64,000 nucleotides of DNA from JADZAA01 sp039810485 (GTDB lineage: Bacteria > Bacteroidota > Ignavibacteria > Kapaibacteriales > UBA961), in assembly GCA_039810485.1 (NCBI GenBank), contig JBDHXA010000003.1, positions 1 through 64,000 on the forward strand, in the 5' to 3' direction. The translations under genes and the position numbers were made by a program. How positions within the stretch are numbered: the stretch's first letter is position 1; each line of letters opens with the position of its first letter. This document shows positions 52,675-61,878 of the stretch, one piece after another. The notes beneath the pieces are model-generated. The model ran no database searches and was not told the DNA's origin. It saw only the letters and a list, made by a program, of their open reading frames with translations.

Positions 52675-54110
52675 ACGTTGCAATCGTATTAATATTCATT
52701 GGCTTCATTTTTTCCGCCTTTCAATTTACCTCTGTCGGTACATACGCTGTTTCATTAATTGATATTGGCGTAATCTCATTTTTTCTTGTAGTTCTAAAGC
52801 GTTTGCTATGGGATGGCGAGGCAATTACGATACGTCGCTCATTTGCTATGTTCTTGCTGCTGGCATTCCTAGCTTTTGCCATACTTTCCGGCTTTTATCC
52901 GCTCTTTTCGTCCGATCCGCAAGTTTTGCAGCAATACTTCAAAACTTTTATTCACTTTATTTATGTGTGGTTTATAGCTTTTTTTGCTATTTCCATGGAC
53001 ATTCCCCTTAAATCTTGGATTATCGGACTTAAAGCATGGTTAATTCTATCAATTCCTGTAAATATTTTTGCGGCTTACCAAATAGTGGCACGCGCCTTCG
53101 ATTTGCCTTTTGCATGGCTAACTATCTTTAATTTTGTGCAAGATGGTCGTGGATTTGAAGCACCAACAGAAATGACTCAGCTTAGTTTGAGTTTCGAAGG
53201 TTTTTTTCGTGCTACTTCCGTTTTTTCCGAACCTTCGGCTTTAGCACTTTTCAACGTATTGGTTCTCGCCGCAATACTTGCGCCCTATATTCGCAACACA
53301 GCGCCATTTATTTCATCAGCATTTTTACGAAGAATAATTGTAGTATGTTCTACCGTAGGTCTTTTTCTAACATTTTCGCTTACAGGATTAAGCACTATCG
53401 TCGGCATTATTGTAGCGGCATTTATTTTTGAACGCAATTCTCGTTTAATTAAATTATTAAAAAATATAACAATTCTTGCCGCAATACTTTTTATAACCGA
53501 TATTGCTGTGGAATATTATGCTGATATTAGCGTTACAAGTTTGTTTTTGCAGCGTGTTGGCGGTATTGTCAGCGTTTTTTCTGGCGGCAGTACAGAAATG
53601 ACAACTGGAGAATCATTCTTTACTCGTGCAAATACAATGCAAAAATGCGTTGAAATATGGACGCATTATCCTTTAACGGGTATTGGACTTGGCTGCTACT
53701 ATTCTTATACAAAATCTGCTGAAATGGCTTTTGCAGATTCCACGTTGTTTCAAGCTTTGTCAGACACTGGATTGGGAGGATTTCTTACTATCGCCGCATT
53801 GAGCATTAGTTCCATACTTATCCCTCTCCAACCAAGATTTGTTCAGAAATTTTTAGGTCCTGCAGCTGCGAAGCACAATAATGACGGCGATCTAAGCTCA
53901 TGCCGCGAGTTTTCGATATATGCCGGCATTATAATGATGATTAATTTATTCATCGGAAATTCGTTGGTTGGAGTTTATCTTTGGCTGATTTGGGGAATGA
54001 TTTTTTCAATTTCACAAAATTATTCTCCGCATGGCGGATTACGTTTTGCTATTCGCCATCCGCTTTCTGTGTTCTTTATATTTTCGAAAACACTTCAGAT
54101 AACAAGCTAA
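52671..54110 (+). CDS. O-antigen ligase/polymerase-like membrane protein
   Basis: About 479 residues with roughly ten predicted transmembrane segments. The closest pattern is the Wzy_C/WaaL group, judged from the central large loop with STEMTTGESFFTRANTMQKC and WTHYPLTGIGLGCYYSY (about 325-355), where TGIGLG is the group motif. The start is read as TTG at 52671, overlapping the previous stop (TTGA), with AGGAG about 12 bases before it. The open frame runs back to 52566, but that would put about 35 residues on the upstream gene. The likely role is LPS or polysaccharide ligation; the donor is unknown. Confidence 0.78.
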   Translation: MNVAIVLIFIGFIFSAFQFTSVGTYAVSLIDIGVISFFLVVLKRLLWDGEAITIRRSFAMFLLLAFLAFAILSGFYPLFSSDPQVLQQYFKTFIHFIYVWFIAFFAISMDIPLKSWIIGLKAWLILSIPVNIFAAYQIVARAFDLPFAWLTIFNFVQDGRGFEAPTEMTQLSLSFEGFFRATSVFSEPSALALFNVLVLAAILAPYIRNTAPFISSAFLRRIIVVCSTVGLFLTFSLTGLSTIVGIIVAAFIFERNSRLIKLLKNITILAAILFITDIAVEYYADISVTSLFLQRVGGIVSVFSGGSTEMTTGESFFTRANTMQKCVEIWTHYPLTGIGLGCYYSYTKSAEMAFADSTLFQALSDTGLGGFLTIAALSISSILIPLQPRFVQKFLGPAAAKHNNDGDLSSCREFSIYAGIIMMINLFIGNSLVGVYLWLIWGMIFSISQNYSPHGGLRFAIRHPLSVFFIFSKTLQITS

Positions 54111-54140
54111 TAATTGCAAACAATATAAATTCTTGTTCCA

Positions 54141-55043
54141 ATGGCACAAATAATTGACGGAAAAATTATATCGGAAAAAATAAAACGCGAGCTGCATCAA
54201 AGCACCTCCGATTTTATTTCAGAATCTGGGGTGCAGCCGCATCTTGCATTGATAATTGTAGGCGACGATCCCGCTTCGCATGTATATGTTCGCTCAAAAG
54301 CCAAAACGTGCGATGAGCTTGGCTTCAGATCAACCATTGTAAATTTTCAAGAAAATGCCTCAGAACAAGAAGTTCTTAATCTTATTCGCCAATGGAATAT
54401 GAATGATGCAATTCATGGAATTTTAGTGCAATTGCCCTTGCCGCGACATATTTCAGAGCATACCGTTATCGAAGCAATTTCTCCAGCCAAAGATGTGGAC
54501 GGGCTTCACCCCGAGAATATGGGGCGGCTTGTATTAGGTTTGCATGGTTTTGTACCATGCACTCCTGCCGGCATCATGGAATTGCTGTCAAGATCGGACA
54601 TATCTACCAAAGGAAAACACGCAGTAGTTGTCGGTCGAAGCAATATTGTAGGCAAGCCGATTGCCAATCTTTTATATCAAAAGATGCCCGAAGCCAATGC
54701 GGTTGTTACAATTTGCCATACTGGCGCCGGCTCATCGCTTCGAAGTTATACAAAACAGGCAGATATTTTAATTGCCGCTGTTGGCGTTCCACAGATTATT
54801 AAATCAGGCGATATTAAAGAAAATGCTGTCATTATTGACGTTGGTATCAATCGAATACCCGACAATTCTAAAAAAAGTGGATATAGAATAGTTGGCGATG
54901 TAGATTTTGACGATGTATTGTCGAAAGTGTCGGCCATCACTCCCGTGCCCGGAGGCGTCGGTCCCATGACTATTGTTATGCTTATGAAAAACACTCTTTT
55001 AGCCGCTAGTCGCCTGACATTTAGCGCAACAAAGAAAGAATAA
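54141..55043 (+). CDS. folD: Methylenetetrahydrofolate dehydrogenase/cyclohydrolase
   Basis: Bifunctional one-carbon enzyme, 300 residues. It shows the FolD core: YVRSKAKTCDELGF (about 49-62, with the catalytic Lys), HGILVQLPLPRHI, DGLHPENMGRL, and the NADP site VVVGRSNIVGKPIANLL (about 160-176). The C-terminal signature is TPVPGGVGPMTIVML (about 269-283). No neighbours in folate metabolism. Complete and normal length. Confidence 0.97.
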   Translation: MAQIIDGKIISEKIKRELHQSTSDFISESGVQPHLALIIVGDDPASHVYVRSKAKTCDELGFRSTIVNFQENASEQEVLNLIRQWNMNDAIHGILVQLPLPRHISEHTVIEAISPAKDVDGLHPENMGRLVLGLHGFVPCTPAGIMELLSRSDISTKGKHAVVVGRSNIVGKPIANLLYQKMPEANAVVTICHTGAGSSLRSYTKQADILIAAVGVPQIIKSGDIKENAVIIDVGINRIPDNSKKSGYRIVGDVDFDDVLSKVSAITPVPGGVGPMTIVMLMKNTLLAASRLTFSATKKE

Positions 55044-55061
55044 TTTTCGTATTGCTTTATG

Positions 55062-55069
55062 TATTTTTG
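55062..55069 (+). promoter_or_regulatory. -7 promoter box TATTTTTG(C)
   Basis: Identical over 14 bases (GTATTTTTGCATGA) to the box before miaB; 29 bases from the start at 55099. Confidence 0.5.
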
Positions 55070-55098
55070 CATGATACAAGCGAATTTAAGGCGTAAAC

Positions 55099-55707
55099 AT
55101 GGCTCAATTTTATCCGAATAAAAAATTCTCTGCCGACGAAGCGCAAGCAATTATTAAACGCGCTTTAGAGCGCGCATCTTCTTCCGGTACAATTGCTTTT
55201 AATGAATTGGCAGAAACTGCTAAAGAATTGGGAATAGAAGCGGATGATTTAGCTGCCGCTATTGAAGAGAATGAGGCAGTAAGCGAGGTTGAAGAGGCTC
55301 GCAACCGATGGCAGCGCTGGCGTAAACAGAAATTTTACAGGCACTTGCGTGCATATTGCATTGTCAATGGAGCTTTAGCAATTATTAGCATTATCAATCA
55401 ATCGGGAGCATTTCTTTTTCCGCTTGTTGGCTGGGGTATTGGTCTTGCTTTTGATTATTCCGGTACTTTTTTCCCCAAAGACCGAGATATAGAACGCGGC
55501 ACTATGTCGGCCCTCAAGCGAATTCGCTCAGAAAAAGAACGCAATAGCGTTACCATGCCCGATTATAATTATCGCCCCGCTCGCCCTGAGCCATTCGATG
55601 GAACTAATGCAAAACGAACAGATGAGAAAACATTCACAGTAAATTTTGACAAAGGTAAAATTATCATTACAAAAGGTGATAAACGAATAGAAATAGGAGA
55701 AAAATAA
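55099..55707 (+). CDS. 2TM-domain membrane protein
   Basis: 202 residues. N-terminal charged helices (KKFSADEAQAIIKRAL, then FNELAETAKELGIEADDLAAAI) resemble a small SHOCT-like or DUF1707-like regulatory head. Two hydrophobic stretches follow (about 92-111 and 113-121), with KFYRHLRAYCIVNGALAII typical of the 2TM family (PF13239), ending in a short acidic/basic tail. Function unknown; 2TM domains are common next to envelope and sensor genes in Bacteroidota. Confidence 0.72.
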   Translation: MAQFYPNKKFSADEAQAIIKRALERASSSGTIAFNELAETAKELGIEADDLAAAIEENEAVSEVEEARNRWQRWRKQKFYRHLRAYCIVNGALAIISIINQSGAFLFPLVGWGIGLAFDYSGTFFPKDRDIERGTMSALKRIRSEKERNSVTMPDYNYRPARPEPFDGTNAKRTDEKTFTVNFDKGKIIITKGDKRIEIGEK

Positions 55708-55806
55708 CATGCCATTGTTACTGCACTGCTACTCTGCAATGCCAATTCCTTGTTTTCGTCAAATATCCTTCCAAAACAAACTATTGTAGAATCACACATT
55801 ATCCCT

Positions 55807-57018
55807 ATGTTCGCCAAACAATTATTCTTATCTGCCGCTCTCGCAAATTTCTTGCTTTACCCTGCTGTTGGATGCAGCCGCGCATCCGATGGATATTTAT
55901 CTGAAAAAAAAAATCAGTCAAATCATTTGTTTGCCGAAGCCCCGCCTCGACACAGTCCGTCGGCAGAAATGTCTGTCCAAAATATTGGAGAATCACGCAA
56001 AAATGCCATTACGGAAGCTGTTCGAATATGTAGCCCCGCAATTGTTGGCATTAATGTTACAGAAGTCCAATCATACAGCCCGCTTGGCGGTTTTTTTGAC
56101 GACGATCCTTTTTTCCGCAATTTTTCTCGGCAATTCTCGCAGCAGCGCTTAGTACAAGGTCTTGGCTCCGGTTATCTTATTTCTCCCGATGGATATATTT
56201 TAACCAATGATCATGTGGCTGGACAAGCAAAAAAAGTTGTGGTTACAATGACAAACGGCGAAAAGTACGACGCTGAAATTATCGGAAGCGATCCTACTTC
56301 TGATGTTGCTCTTTTGAAGATAAAAGGCAATAATCTTCCGTATCTAAAATTAGCCAATTCCGATGATGTCATAGTTGGCGAATGGGCAATCGCTTTTGGC
56401 AACCCATTCGGACTTTTCGATATAAATGCAAAACCTACCGTAACTGTGGGAGTGGTCAGCAATATCGGCGTAAGCTTTACCCAAAGCAATCGAGTATATA
56501 GAAATATGATTCAAACAGATGCAGCCATAAGCTCTGGAAATTCTGGCGGTCCGCTTGTCAACTCCTACGGTGAAGTGATTGGAATGAACACCGTTATTTA
56601 TTCTACTGCACAAAGTGGCTCAGGCGCCGGAAGCATCGGTATTGGTTTTGCAGTTCCTATCAACAGAGTAAAATCAATTGTAGAACGTTTGAAAAAGGAC
56701 AATAAAATTGATCGTGCATTTGACCCTGGCTTTTATGTGCAAGATGTTGATGAACGCATTGCACGCTCTTATGGGCTTGATAAAACTGAAGGCGTTGTCA
56801 TTACTCAAGTTCGGCGCAATTCATCAGCAGATAGAGCCGGTCTTGAGCCGGGAGATCTAATTTTAAGCATCGACGGCTCGCCGGTGCATAAAAGCGACGA
56901 TTTGCAAATGATCATTTTTGACGGAGTTGTCGGGCAAACATTCGCGATAACTCTTATGCGAGGCGATGAGAAAATTGTAAAAAAAATGATGCTTGAAAAA
57001 GCGCAGACCGGACGCTAA
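55807..57018 (+). CDS. HtrA/Deg-type serine protease with one PDZ domain
   Basis: Periplasmic quality-control protease. From the ATG at 55807 there are 403 residues with a signal sequence and a possible lipid-attachment Cys23 (AVGC). The trypsin-like domain (about 70-290) has the catalytic triad His136 (LTNDHVAG), Asp166 (TSDVALLK) and Ser246 (SSGNSGGPL). One PDZ domain (about 300-400) carries ARSYGLDKTEGVVITQV and AGLEPGDLILSIDGSPV. It has the DegS-like single-PDZ layout. A TTG at 55750 would add 19 residues before the signal sequence and is not favoured. Confidence 0.92.
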   Translation: MFAKQLFLSAALANFLLYPAVGCSRASDGYLSEKKNQSNHLFAEAPPRHSPSAEMSVQNIGESRKNAITEAVRICSPAIVGINVTEVQSYSPLGGFFDDDPFFRNFSRQFSQQRLVQGLGSGYLISPDGYILTNDHVAGQAKKVVVTMTNGEKYDAEIIGSDPTSDVALLKIKGNNLPYLKLANSDDVIVGEWAIAFGNPFGLFDINAKPTVTVGVVSNIGVSFTQSNRVYRNMIQTDAAISSGNSGGPLVNSYGEVIGMNTVIYSTAQSGSGAGSIGIGFAVPINRVKSIVERLKKDNKIDRAFDPGFYVQDVDERIARSYGLDKTEGVVITQVRRNSSADRAGLEPGDLILSIDGSPVHKSDDLQMIIFDGVVGQTFAITLMRGDEKIVKKMMLEKAQTGR

Positions 57019-57077
57019 TATCGAGCTTGAATATACGAAATACTAACTTCTGCTCATAATACTAAAGAATTATCCAA

Positions 57078-59024
57078 GTGTATATCCAAGACGATCAAAT
57101 TCATCTTTTGCCTGAATTTTTGGCAAATCAAATAGCTGCTGGCGAAGTTGTGCAGCGGCCTGAATCAGTCGTCAAAGAACTTGTTGAAAATGCTTGCGAT
57201 TCTGGCGCGTCCGAAATTACGGTGGTTGTTCGCGGTGCAGGCAAATCTCTTATTCATGTTGTAGATAATGGCTGCGGCATGAGCCGTGCCGATCTTGCAA
57301 TGTCGGTAAAGCGTCATGCCACAAGCAAAATCCGCACTTCCGAAGATCTTGAGCGAATACTCACGCTTGGTTTTCGCGGCGAAGCGCTCGCCTCCATTGC
57401 TGCCGTTGCAGTTTTGGAAATTCGCACTCGCAGAAAAGAAGATGAAAATGGCTGGAAATTGACTACCGAGCCACTAAAGCAGGAACTACTCGAACCGTTT
57501 TACACCGAAATCGGCTCGCAAGCAATAGTCCGCAATATTTTTTATAATGTGCCTGCGAGGAAAAAATTTCTTAAAAGCGACCTGACTGAGTTTCGTTATA
57601 TTTCGGAAACGATGCTAAAGTTAGCTCTCAGCCGCCCTGATATTCGCTTTGTTTTTTACGATGGCGACACGCTTATTTTCGATGCTCCTTCCGGCGATCT
57701 ACGACAAAGAATCGCATCTCTTTTTGGCGAAGAATCATCTCGAAGCATATTGCCAGTCGACTATCAAAACGACACGCTCTCTATTGCCGGATTTGTTGGT
57801 CAACCGCACTTAGCAAAGCAATCTCGCGCCGGGCAATTTCTTTTTCTCAATAATCGCCCTATAATCAGCCGTTCGCTTTCTCATGCCGTGTTTCTCCCAT
57901 TTGAACACTTAATTGACAAAAATTCTCATCCGTTTTATGTTGTTAATTTGACTGTTGATCCTCAAAAAGTTGATGTAAACGTGCATCCGCAAAAACACGA
58001 AGTAAAATTTGACAATGAACGAAGCATCTACAATGCAATTCATACCGCCGTTTCTAACGCATTGTCGCAGTCGAATCTTATACCCGAACTAAAATTTAGA
58101 AACCAAATGGTTGAACAACCATTCGAAAAAGTCCATATTGGCGCCGCGCGAAACGATTATGCTCTCATCAATCGCATTACAGGAGAAATAATAGAACAAA
58201 ATCGTCGTGAAACGCAAGAAACAACAAATTTTATAAACAAACAAAGCGCAGGCACAAGCGGTAGGCAAGAGTCGTTTTATTCAGAAAAAGACTCATCTCA
58301 ATCCAAAAATTTGCCAGAAGGATATCACCTACCCGATTACGGCACAAAGCCCATGCAGCCGCATGAGCATACGGCGTTTGATGCATTGTTTGGACATCAG
58401 CAGCCAACAGCTCGCAAGCAGGACCAAGATGCCAATGATGAGTTTTCCATATCAAATATGCCAATGTGGCAGCTGCATAGAAAATACATTTTTGTGCAAA
58501 GTCAAAAAGGCGTTATAATCATAGACCAACATAATGCGCATGAGCGCATTCTCTATGAGCGAGCTTTGCGATATATGAACGAGGGATTTCGAGCAACTCA
58601 AGAACTGCTTTTTCCGGTTAAAGCGCCTTTTTCTCCCGATGAAAAAGCTCTTGTTGCCGAATTGGAAAACGACTTGCGAATTCTCGGTTATGATTTTGAG
58701 CTTTCCACACAAAATAATATCATCATTCGGGGCGTTCCCTCGGATGTGCGCGGCGGTTCTGAAGAACAATCGCTACGCGAAGTAATTGAACAATATGCCG
58801 AATATAGCCGCATAAGACAATCGGACAGACGCGATAATCTTGCCGCTTCCTTTGCTTGCAAATCAGCAGTAAAAACGGGTGAATTTTTAGAACTTCAAGA
58901 GATGAAAAAGTTAGTTTCCGATCTGTTTGCTTGCTCATCTCCGTATGTATGTCCGCATGGTCGCCCTGTAATTCTCGACTTTTCCTTATCTGAATTTGAT
59001 AGGCGATTTGGCCGTACTTCGTAA
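57078..59024 (+). CDS. mutL: DNA mismatch repair protein MutL
   Basis: 648 residues. The start is GTG at 57078, directly giving VYIQDDQIHLLPEFLANQIAAGEVVQRP (a canonical MutL N-terminus). The GHKL ATPase follows: KELVENACDSGA, VVDNGCGMSRADL and TLGFRGEALASIAAV. The transducer has FLFLNNRPIISRSL, and the C-terminal dimerisation domain (about 455-640) contains DQHNAHERILYE and CPHGRPVILDFS. The endonuclease DQHAx2Ex4E-type motif reads DQHNAHERILYE here, with Asn in the Ala position; activity cannot be predicted. Confidence 0.95.
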   Translation: MYIQDDQIHLLPEFLANQIAAGEVVQRPESVVKELVENACDSGASEITVVVRGAGKSLIHVVDNGCGMSRADLAMSVKRHATSKIRTSEDLERILTLGFRGEALASIAAVAVLEIRTRRKEDENGWKLTTEPLKQELLEPFYTEIGSQAIVRNIFYNVPARKKFLKSDLTEFRYISETMLKLALSRPDIRFVFYDGDTLIFDAPSGDLRQRIASLFGEESSRSILPVDYQNDTLSIAGFVGQPHLAKQSRAGQFLFLNNRPIISRSLSHAVFLPFEHLIDKNSHPFYVVNLTVDPQKVDVNVHPQKHEVKFDNERSIYNAIHTAVSNALSQSNLIPELKFRNQMVEQPFEKVHIGAARNDYALINRITGEIIEQNRRETQETTNFINKQSAGTSGRQESFYSEKDSSQSKNLPEGYHLPDYGTKPMQPHEHTAFDALFGHQQPTARKQDQDANDEFSISNMPMWQLHRKYIFVQSQKGVIIIDQHNAHERILYERALRYMNEGFRATQELLFPVKAPFSPDEKALVAELENDLRILGYDFELSTQNNIIIRGVPSDVRGGSEEQSLREVIEQYAEYSRIRQSDRRDNLAASFACKSAVKTGEFLELQEMKKLVSDLFACSSPYVCPHGRPVILDFSLSEFDRRFGRTS

Positions 59025-59091
59025 CACGATATTCATACAATTTTGCAATAAAAATCTCTGTGAGCATTAATTTGGTTATTCGTTTTGCGTA

Positions 59092-60282
59092 ATGAGCAAA
59101 CATGCTTCAAAATCACCGCTCTCCAGTACCGTTTGGATGCTTTCAATAGTTAGCATGCTCGCCGACATAGCAAGTGAAATGTTGTATCCAATACTACCTA
59201 TTTATTTGGCAAGCATCGGCTTCTCGGCGGCATGGCTTGGAATTCTAGAAGGTTCGGCTGAAGCCGTGGCAGGAATTTCAAAAAGTTGGTTCGGCGCTTT
59301 GTCAGACCGAATTGGTCGTCGCCTGCCTTTTGTTAGCGCCGGATATTTTCTCAGCGGCATAGCCAAGCCAGCCATCGGTTATTTTACTCATCCAGTCGGA
59401 GTGTTTGCATGCAGAACGCTCGACCGGCTAGGCAAGGGAATACGCAGCGCACCACGCGATGCAATTCTTGCCGATGAATCTACACCGGAAACACGCGCAT
59501 CTGTCTTTGGGTTTCATCGCGGGATGGATACTTTAGGAGCTTCTATTGGATCTTGCATTGCTCTAATTATCTTGTGGCATTTTCCTGAAAATTATCGATT
59601 TATATTTCTGACGGCAATCGTTCCGGGCATAATTGCCGGAGTTCTTACATTGGCAATAAACGAGAAACATCGCCCTAAATCAATAAAAATAATTCAGACA
59701 TGGCGTGAAAAATTGTTGTACTGGAAAAATTCCTCCTTCGCTTATCGCCGATTTACACTGTTGATGCTTCTTTTCGCTTTAGTTAACAGTTCCGACATGT
59801 TCTTATTAATGAAGATGAAAATTGCAGGATTAGAAAATACTATGATAATCGGTATGTATATCCTCTATAATATTGTTTCTGCTGTGTTGTCATATCCGCT
59901 TGGCATTATTGGAGATAAATTTGGGAAACGCCAAGTGTTATCGTCTGGCTTGCTTTTGTTTTGTATCGTTTATTTCGGTTTTGGAATAGCCGATTCTAAC
60001 GTAGCATTAATTATTCTGATTATTTTATACGGAATTTTTAATGCTGCAACACAAGGAATTTCACAAGCAATTATTTCTGATGTAAGCCCTAACGAAGAAA
60101 GAGCTGCAGCGTTGGGGACATATTCAGGTCTTCAAAGCATAGGCTCATTGATTGCAGGGATTTTGGCAGGTCTGTTTTGGACTTTATTCGGACATTCGGC
60201 AATGTTTATAATTTCGGGAATATCTGCCGCATTTATAGCGCCGTTTATTTTAATGCAGCCATCGTTGCAAAAAGCACAATAA
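59092..60282 (+). CDS. MFS transporter
   Basis: 396 residues with about twelve transmembrane segments. The first spans are SIVSMLADIASEMLYPILPIYL, with the loop GALSDRIGRRLPFVSAG being the MFS motif-A between spans 2 and 3. Later the family-typical IIGDKFGKRQVLSSGLLL repeats the motif in the second half. The substrate is not deducible. 67 bases separate it from mutL, and the stop is followed by a terminator belonging to the convergent YceI gene. Confidence 0.86.
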   Translation: MSKHASKSPLSSTVWMLSIVSMLADIASEMLYPILPIYLASIGFSAAWLGILEGSAEAVAGISKSWFGALSDRIGRRLPFVSAGYFLSGIAKPAIGYFTHPVGVFACRTLDRLGKGIRSAPRDAILADESTPETRASVFGFHRGMDTLGASIGSCIALIILWHFPENYRFIFLTAIVPGIIAGVLTLAINEKHRPKSIKIIQTWREKLLYWKNSSFAYRRFTLLMLLFALVNSSDMFLLMKMKIAGLENTMIIGMYILYNIVSAVLSYPLGIIGDKFGKRQVLSSGLLLFCIVYFGFGIADSNVALIILIILYGIFNAATQGISQAIISDVSPNEERAAALGTYSGLQSIGSLIAGILAGLFWTLFGHSAMFIISGISAAFIAPFILMQPSLQKAQ

Positions 60283-60312
60283 AAAAAAACCGGCATATCT
60301 ATTTATGCCGGT
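60281..60312 (-). terminator. Terminator of the YceI gene (minus strand)
   Basis: ACCGGCATA (60289-60297) pairs with TATGCCGGT (60304-60312), a 9-bp stem with a 6-base loop. The A-run at 60281-60289 gives a T-tail on the minus strand. Confidence 0.85.
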
Positions 60313-60339
60313 AACAATATGCAATAATAGCATAACAAA

Positions 60340-60927
60340 TTATATTTTTTGCAATTCTATATCGCAATTAATTTTTATCTTTTCGCCAACGATTAAGCCG
60401 CCAGCTTCTATTGCATTATTCCATTTCAATCCGTAATCAAAGCGATTTAGTGAGCCGTTTAGCGAAAAACCGGCTTTAGTATTTCCCCAAGGATCTTTTA
60501 CAACACCGCCAAATTCAGCGTCAAGCGTTACTTTTTTCGTAATTCCACGAATTGTCAAATCTCCTATTACTGCGTACTTGTCATCGCCAAGATTTTTCAT
60601 TGATGTGCTGACAAAAACAATTTCTGGATACTTATCGGCGGCAAAAAAATCGTCGCTGCGCAAATGATTGTCACGCATATCATTTTCAGTATTGATACTT
60701 GAAGCTTTGATACGAACTTCAATCTTTGCATCTGAAAAGTCCTGTTTATCAGATTTTACTTTGATGGTAAAATCTTTGAACTTTCCAGCGACATTTGTTA
60801 CCACCATGTGTTTAGCTGAAAAGCCAATTGTTGTATGAGCAGCATCTTGCTGCCATTCGCCAGCAAGAGCAGTTGCGCCAGAGGCTACAATTGTAGCAGC
60901 CACGGCTGCCGAAGCAATTTTAGACAT
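60340..60927 (-). CDS. YceI family periplasmic lipid-binding protein
   Basis: 195 residues from the ATG at 60927, which is preceded by a strong AAGGAG (one of few in the window). A signal peptide spans about 1-22 (VAATIVASGATALAGEW). The lipocalin-like YceI barrel follows: WQQDAAHTTIGFSAKHMVVTNVAGKF (about 23-48), SIKTEND-like loops, DDFFAADKYPEIVF, DLTIRGITKKVTLDAEF and SLNRFDYGLKWN. YceI proteins bind isoprenoid lipids such as polyprenols. A longer start (60957) adds residues before a normal signal peptide. A MarR gene lies upstream on the same strand and may control it. Confidence 0.93.
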   Translation of the reverse strand: MSKIASAAVAATIVASGATALAGEWQQDAAHTTIGFSAKHMVVTNVAGKFKDFTIKVKSDKQDFSDAKIEVRIKASSINTENDMRDNHLRSDDFFAADKYPEIVFVSTSMKNLGDDKYAVIGDLTIRGITKKVTLDAEFGGVVKDPWGNTKAGFSLNGSLNRFDYGLKWNNAIEAGGLIVGEKIKINCDIELQKI

Positions 60928-61405
60928 AATAACTCCTTGAATTAAATTATTAAACATACAAATAATAAAGATTATTGAACAAAAAGTTAAGGTAACTTAT
61001 TTTTAACTTTTAACTTTTAACTTTTAACTTTTAACTTTTAACTTTTAACTTTTAACTTTTTAACTTTTAACTTTTAACTTTTAACTTTTAACTTTTAACT
61101 TTTTTAATATTTTGATTATTATTCTAATGCTTATCTTCTGCTTTGAATAGATCAAAATATTGATTTTAACTGCTTATGTGTTTTAACACGCATATAAGTA
61201 ATATTTATTTTATGCGCCCACTCCTAAAAGTTGGGTAAATTTCAAATTAAAGTAAACATGGTGAAAAAGTACAATTTTTACTCATTTTATAAGAAGTAAA
61301 CGGCAAAAAAGCGTCTTTTTTAGCTCTTAGAAGAGATGTTTTTTGAAAAATAGCGATTCTTTCGTCTGCAATTTTTATAAAACACCTTTTCAGAGTAGGC
61401 TCATT
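60928..61405. other. 478-base intergenic region with heptamer satellite
   Basis: Between marR and the YceI gene, both minus strand. It holds a tandem heptamer tract (61001-61099) and otherwise AT-rich sequence without genes. Near 61378-61404 a short stretch resembles positions 124-149 of the window, starting just after the marR stop. Confidence 0.55.
61001..61099. repeat. Tandem TTTTAAC heptamer, about 14 copies
   Basis: Eight perfect TTTTAAC copies (61001-61056), one 8-base copy with an extra T (61057-61064) and five more perfect copies (61065-61099). The array continues as TTTTTTAAT for a few bases. The near-perfect tract indicates recent slippage-driven expansion. Confidence 0.96.
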
Positions 61406-61870
61406 TTATGAAGATTGATATATTCTTTCACAAATCTCAGATAATTGATTACATTCTTGCGTATTCAGTTTAGATGTCAAAGAAGCTTCAATTATTTCTA
61501 ATTTTGGCGTTAGCCTATCTAAGAGATTAAGACCTTGCATGGTAATTTTGGTAACTGACCATCTTTTATCGTTGTCGCAGATTACGCGCTCTGCAAGTCC
61601 GGCGCTTACCAATTTATCAATGTGTCGAGTAATGTCACTTCCCTGCTCAATGAGTCGCTGACGTATTTCAAAGCGAGGATGTCCTTCTGGATAAACGCCT
61701 TTAAGGATTCGTAAGATATTATACTGTGTAAAGTTAATTAATTCTTCAGCGCATAGATTCCCGCCTGTTTGCCTAAAGTAATCAGCAGCTACCAACACAC
61801 TCAGCAAAGCTTCTGTTTGCGGAGACATTGGCTTTGTCTGTTTTAATCGAGAAAGTAATTTAGTTGCCAT
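61406..61870 (-). CDS. MarR family transcriptional regulator
   Basis: 154 residues from the ATG at 61870. Winged-helix MarR fold with FTQYNILRILKGVYPEGHPR (helices 2-3), then LIEQGSDITRHIDKLVSAGLAERV (recognition helix and wing) and DNDKRWSVTKITMQGLNLLDRL for the wing and helix 5. Its own promoter contains the 12-bp palindrome GTGTTGCAACAC (61894-61905), a likely operator for autorepression. The upstream ATG at 61909 would lie inside that promoter. The YceI gene, 478 bases downstream on the same strand, may be coregulated. Confidence 0.92.
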   Translation of the reverse strand: MATKLLSRLKQTKPMSPQTEALLSVLVAADYFRQTGGNLCAEELINFTQYNILRILKGVYPEGHPRFEIRQRLIEQGSDITRHIDKLVSAGLAERVICDNDKRWSVTKITMQGLNLLDRLTPKLEIIEASLTSKLNTQECNQLSEICERIYQSS

Positions 61871-61878
61871 AACGAGTG

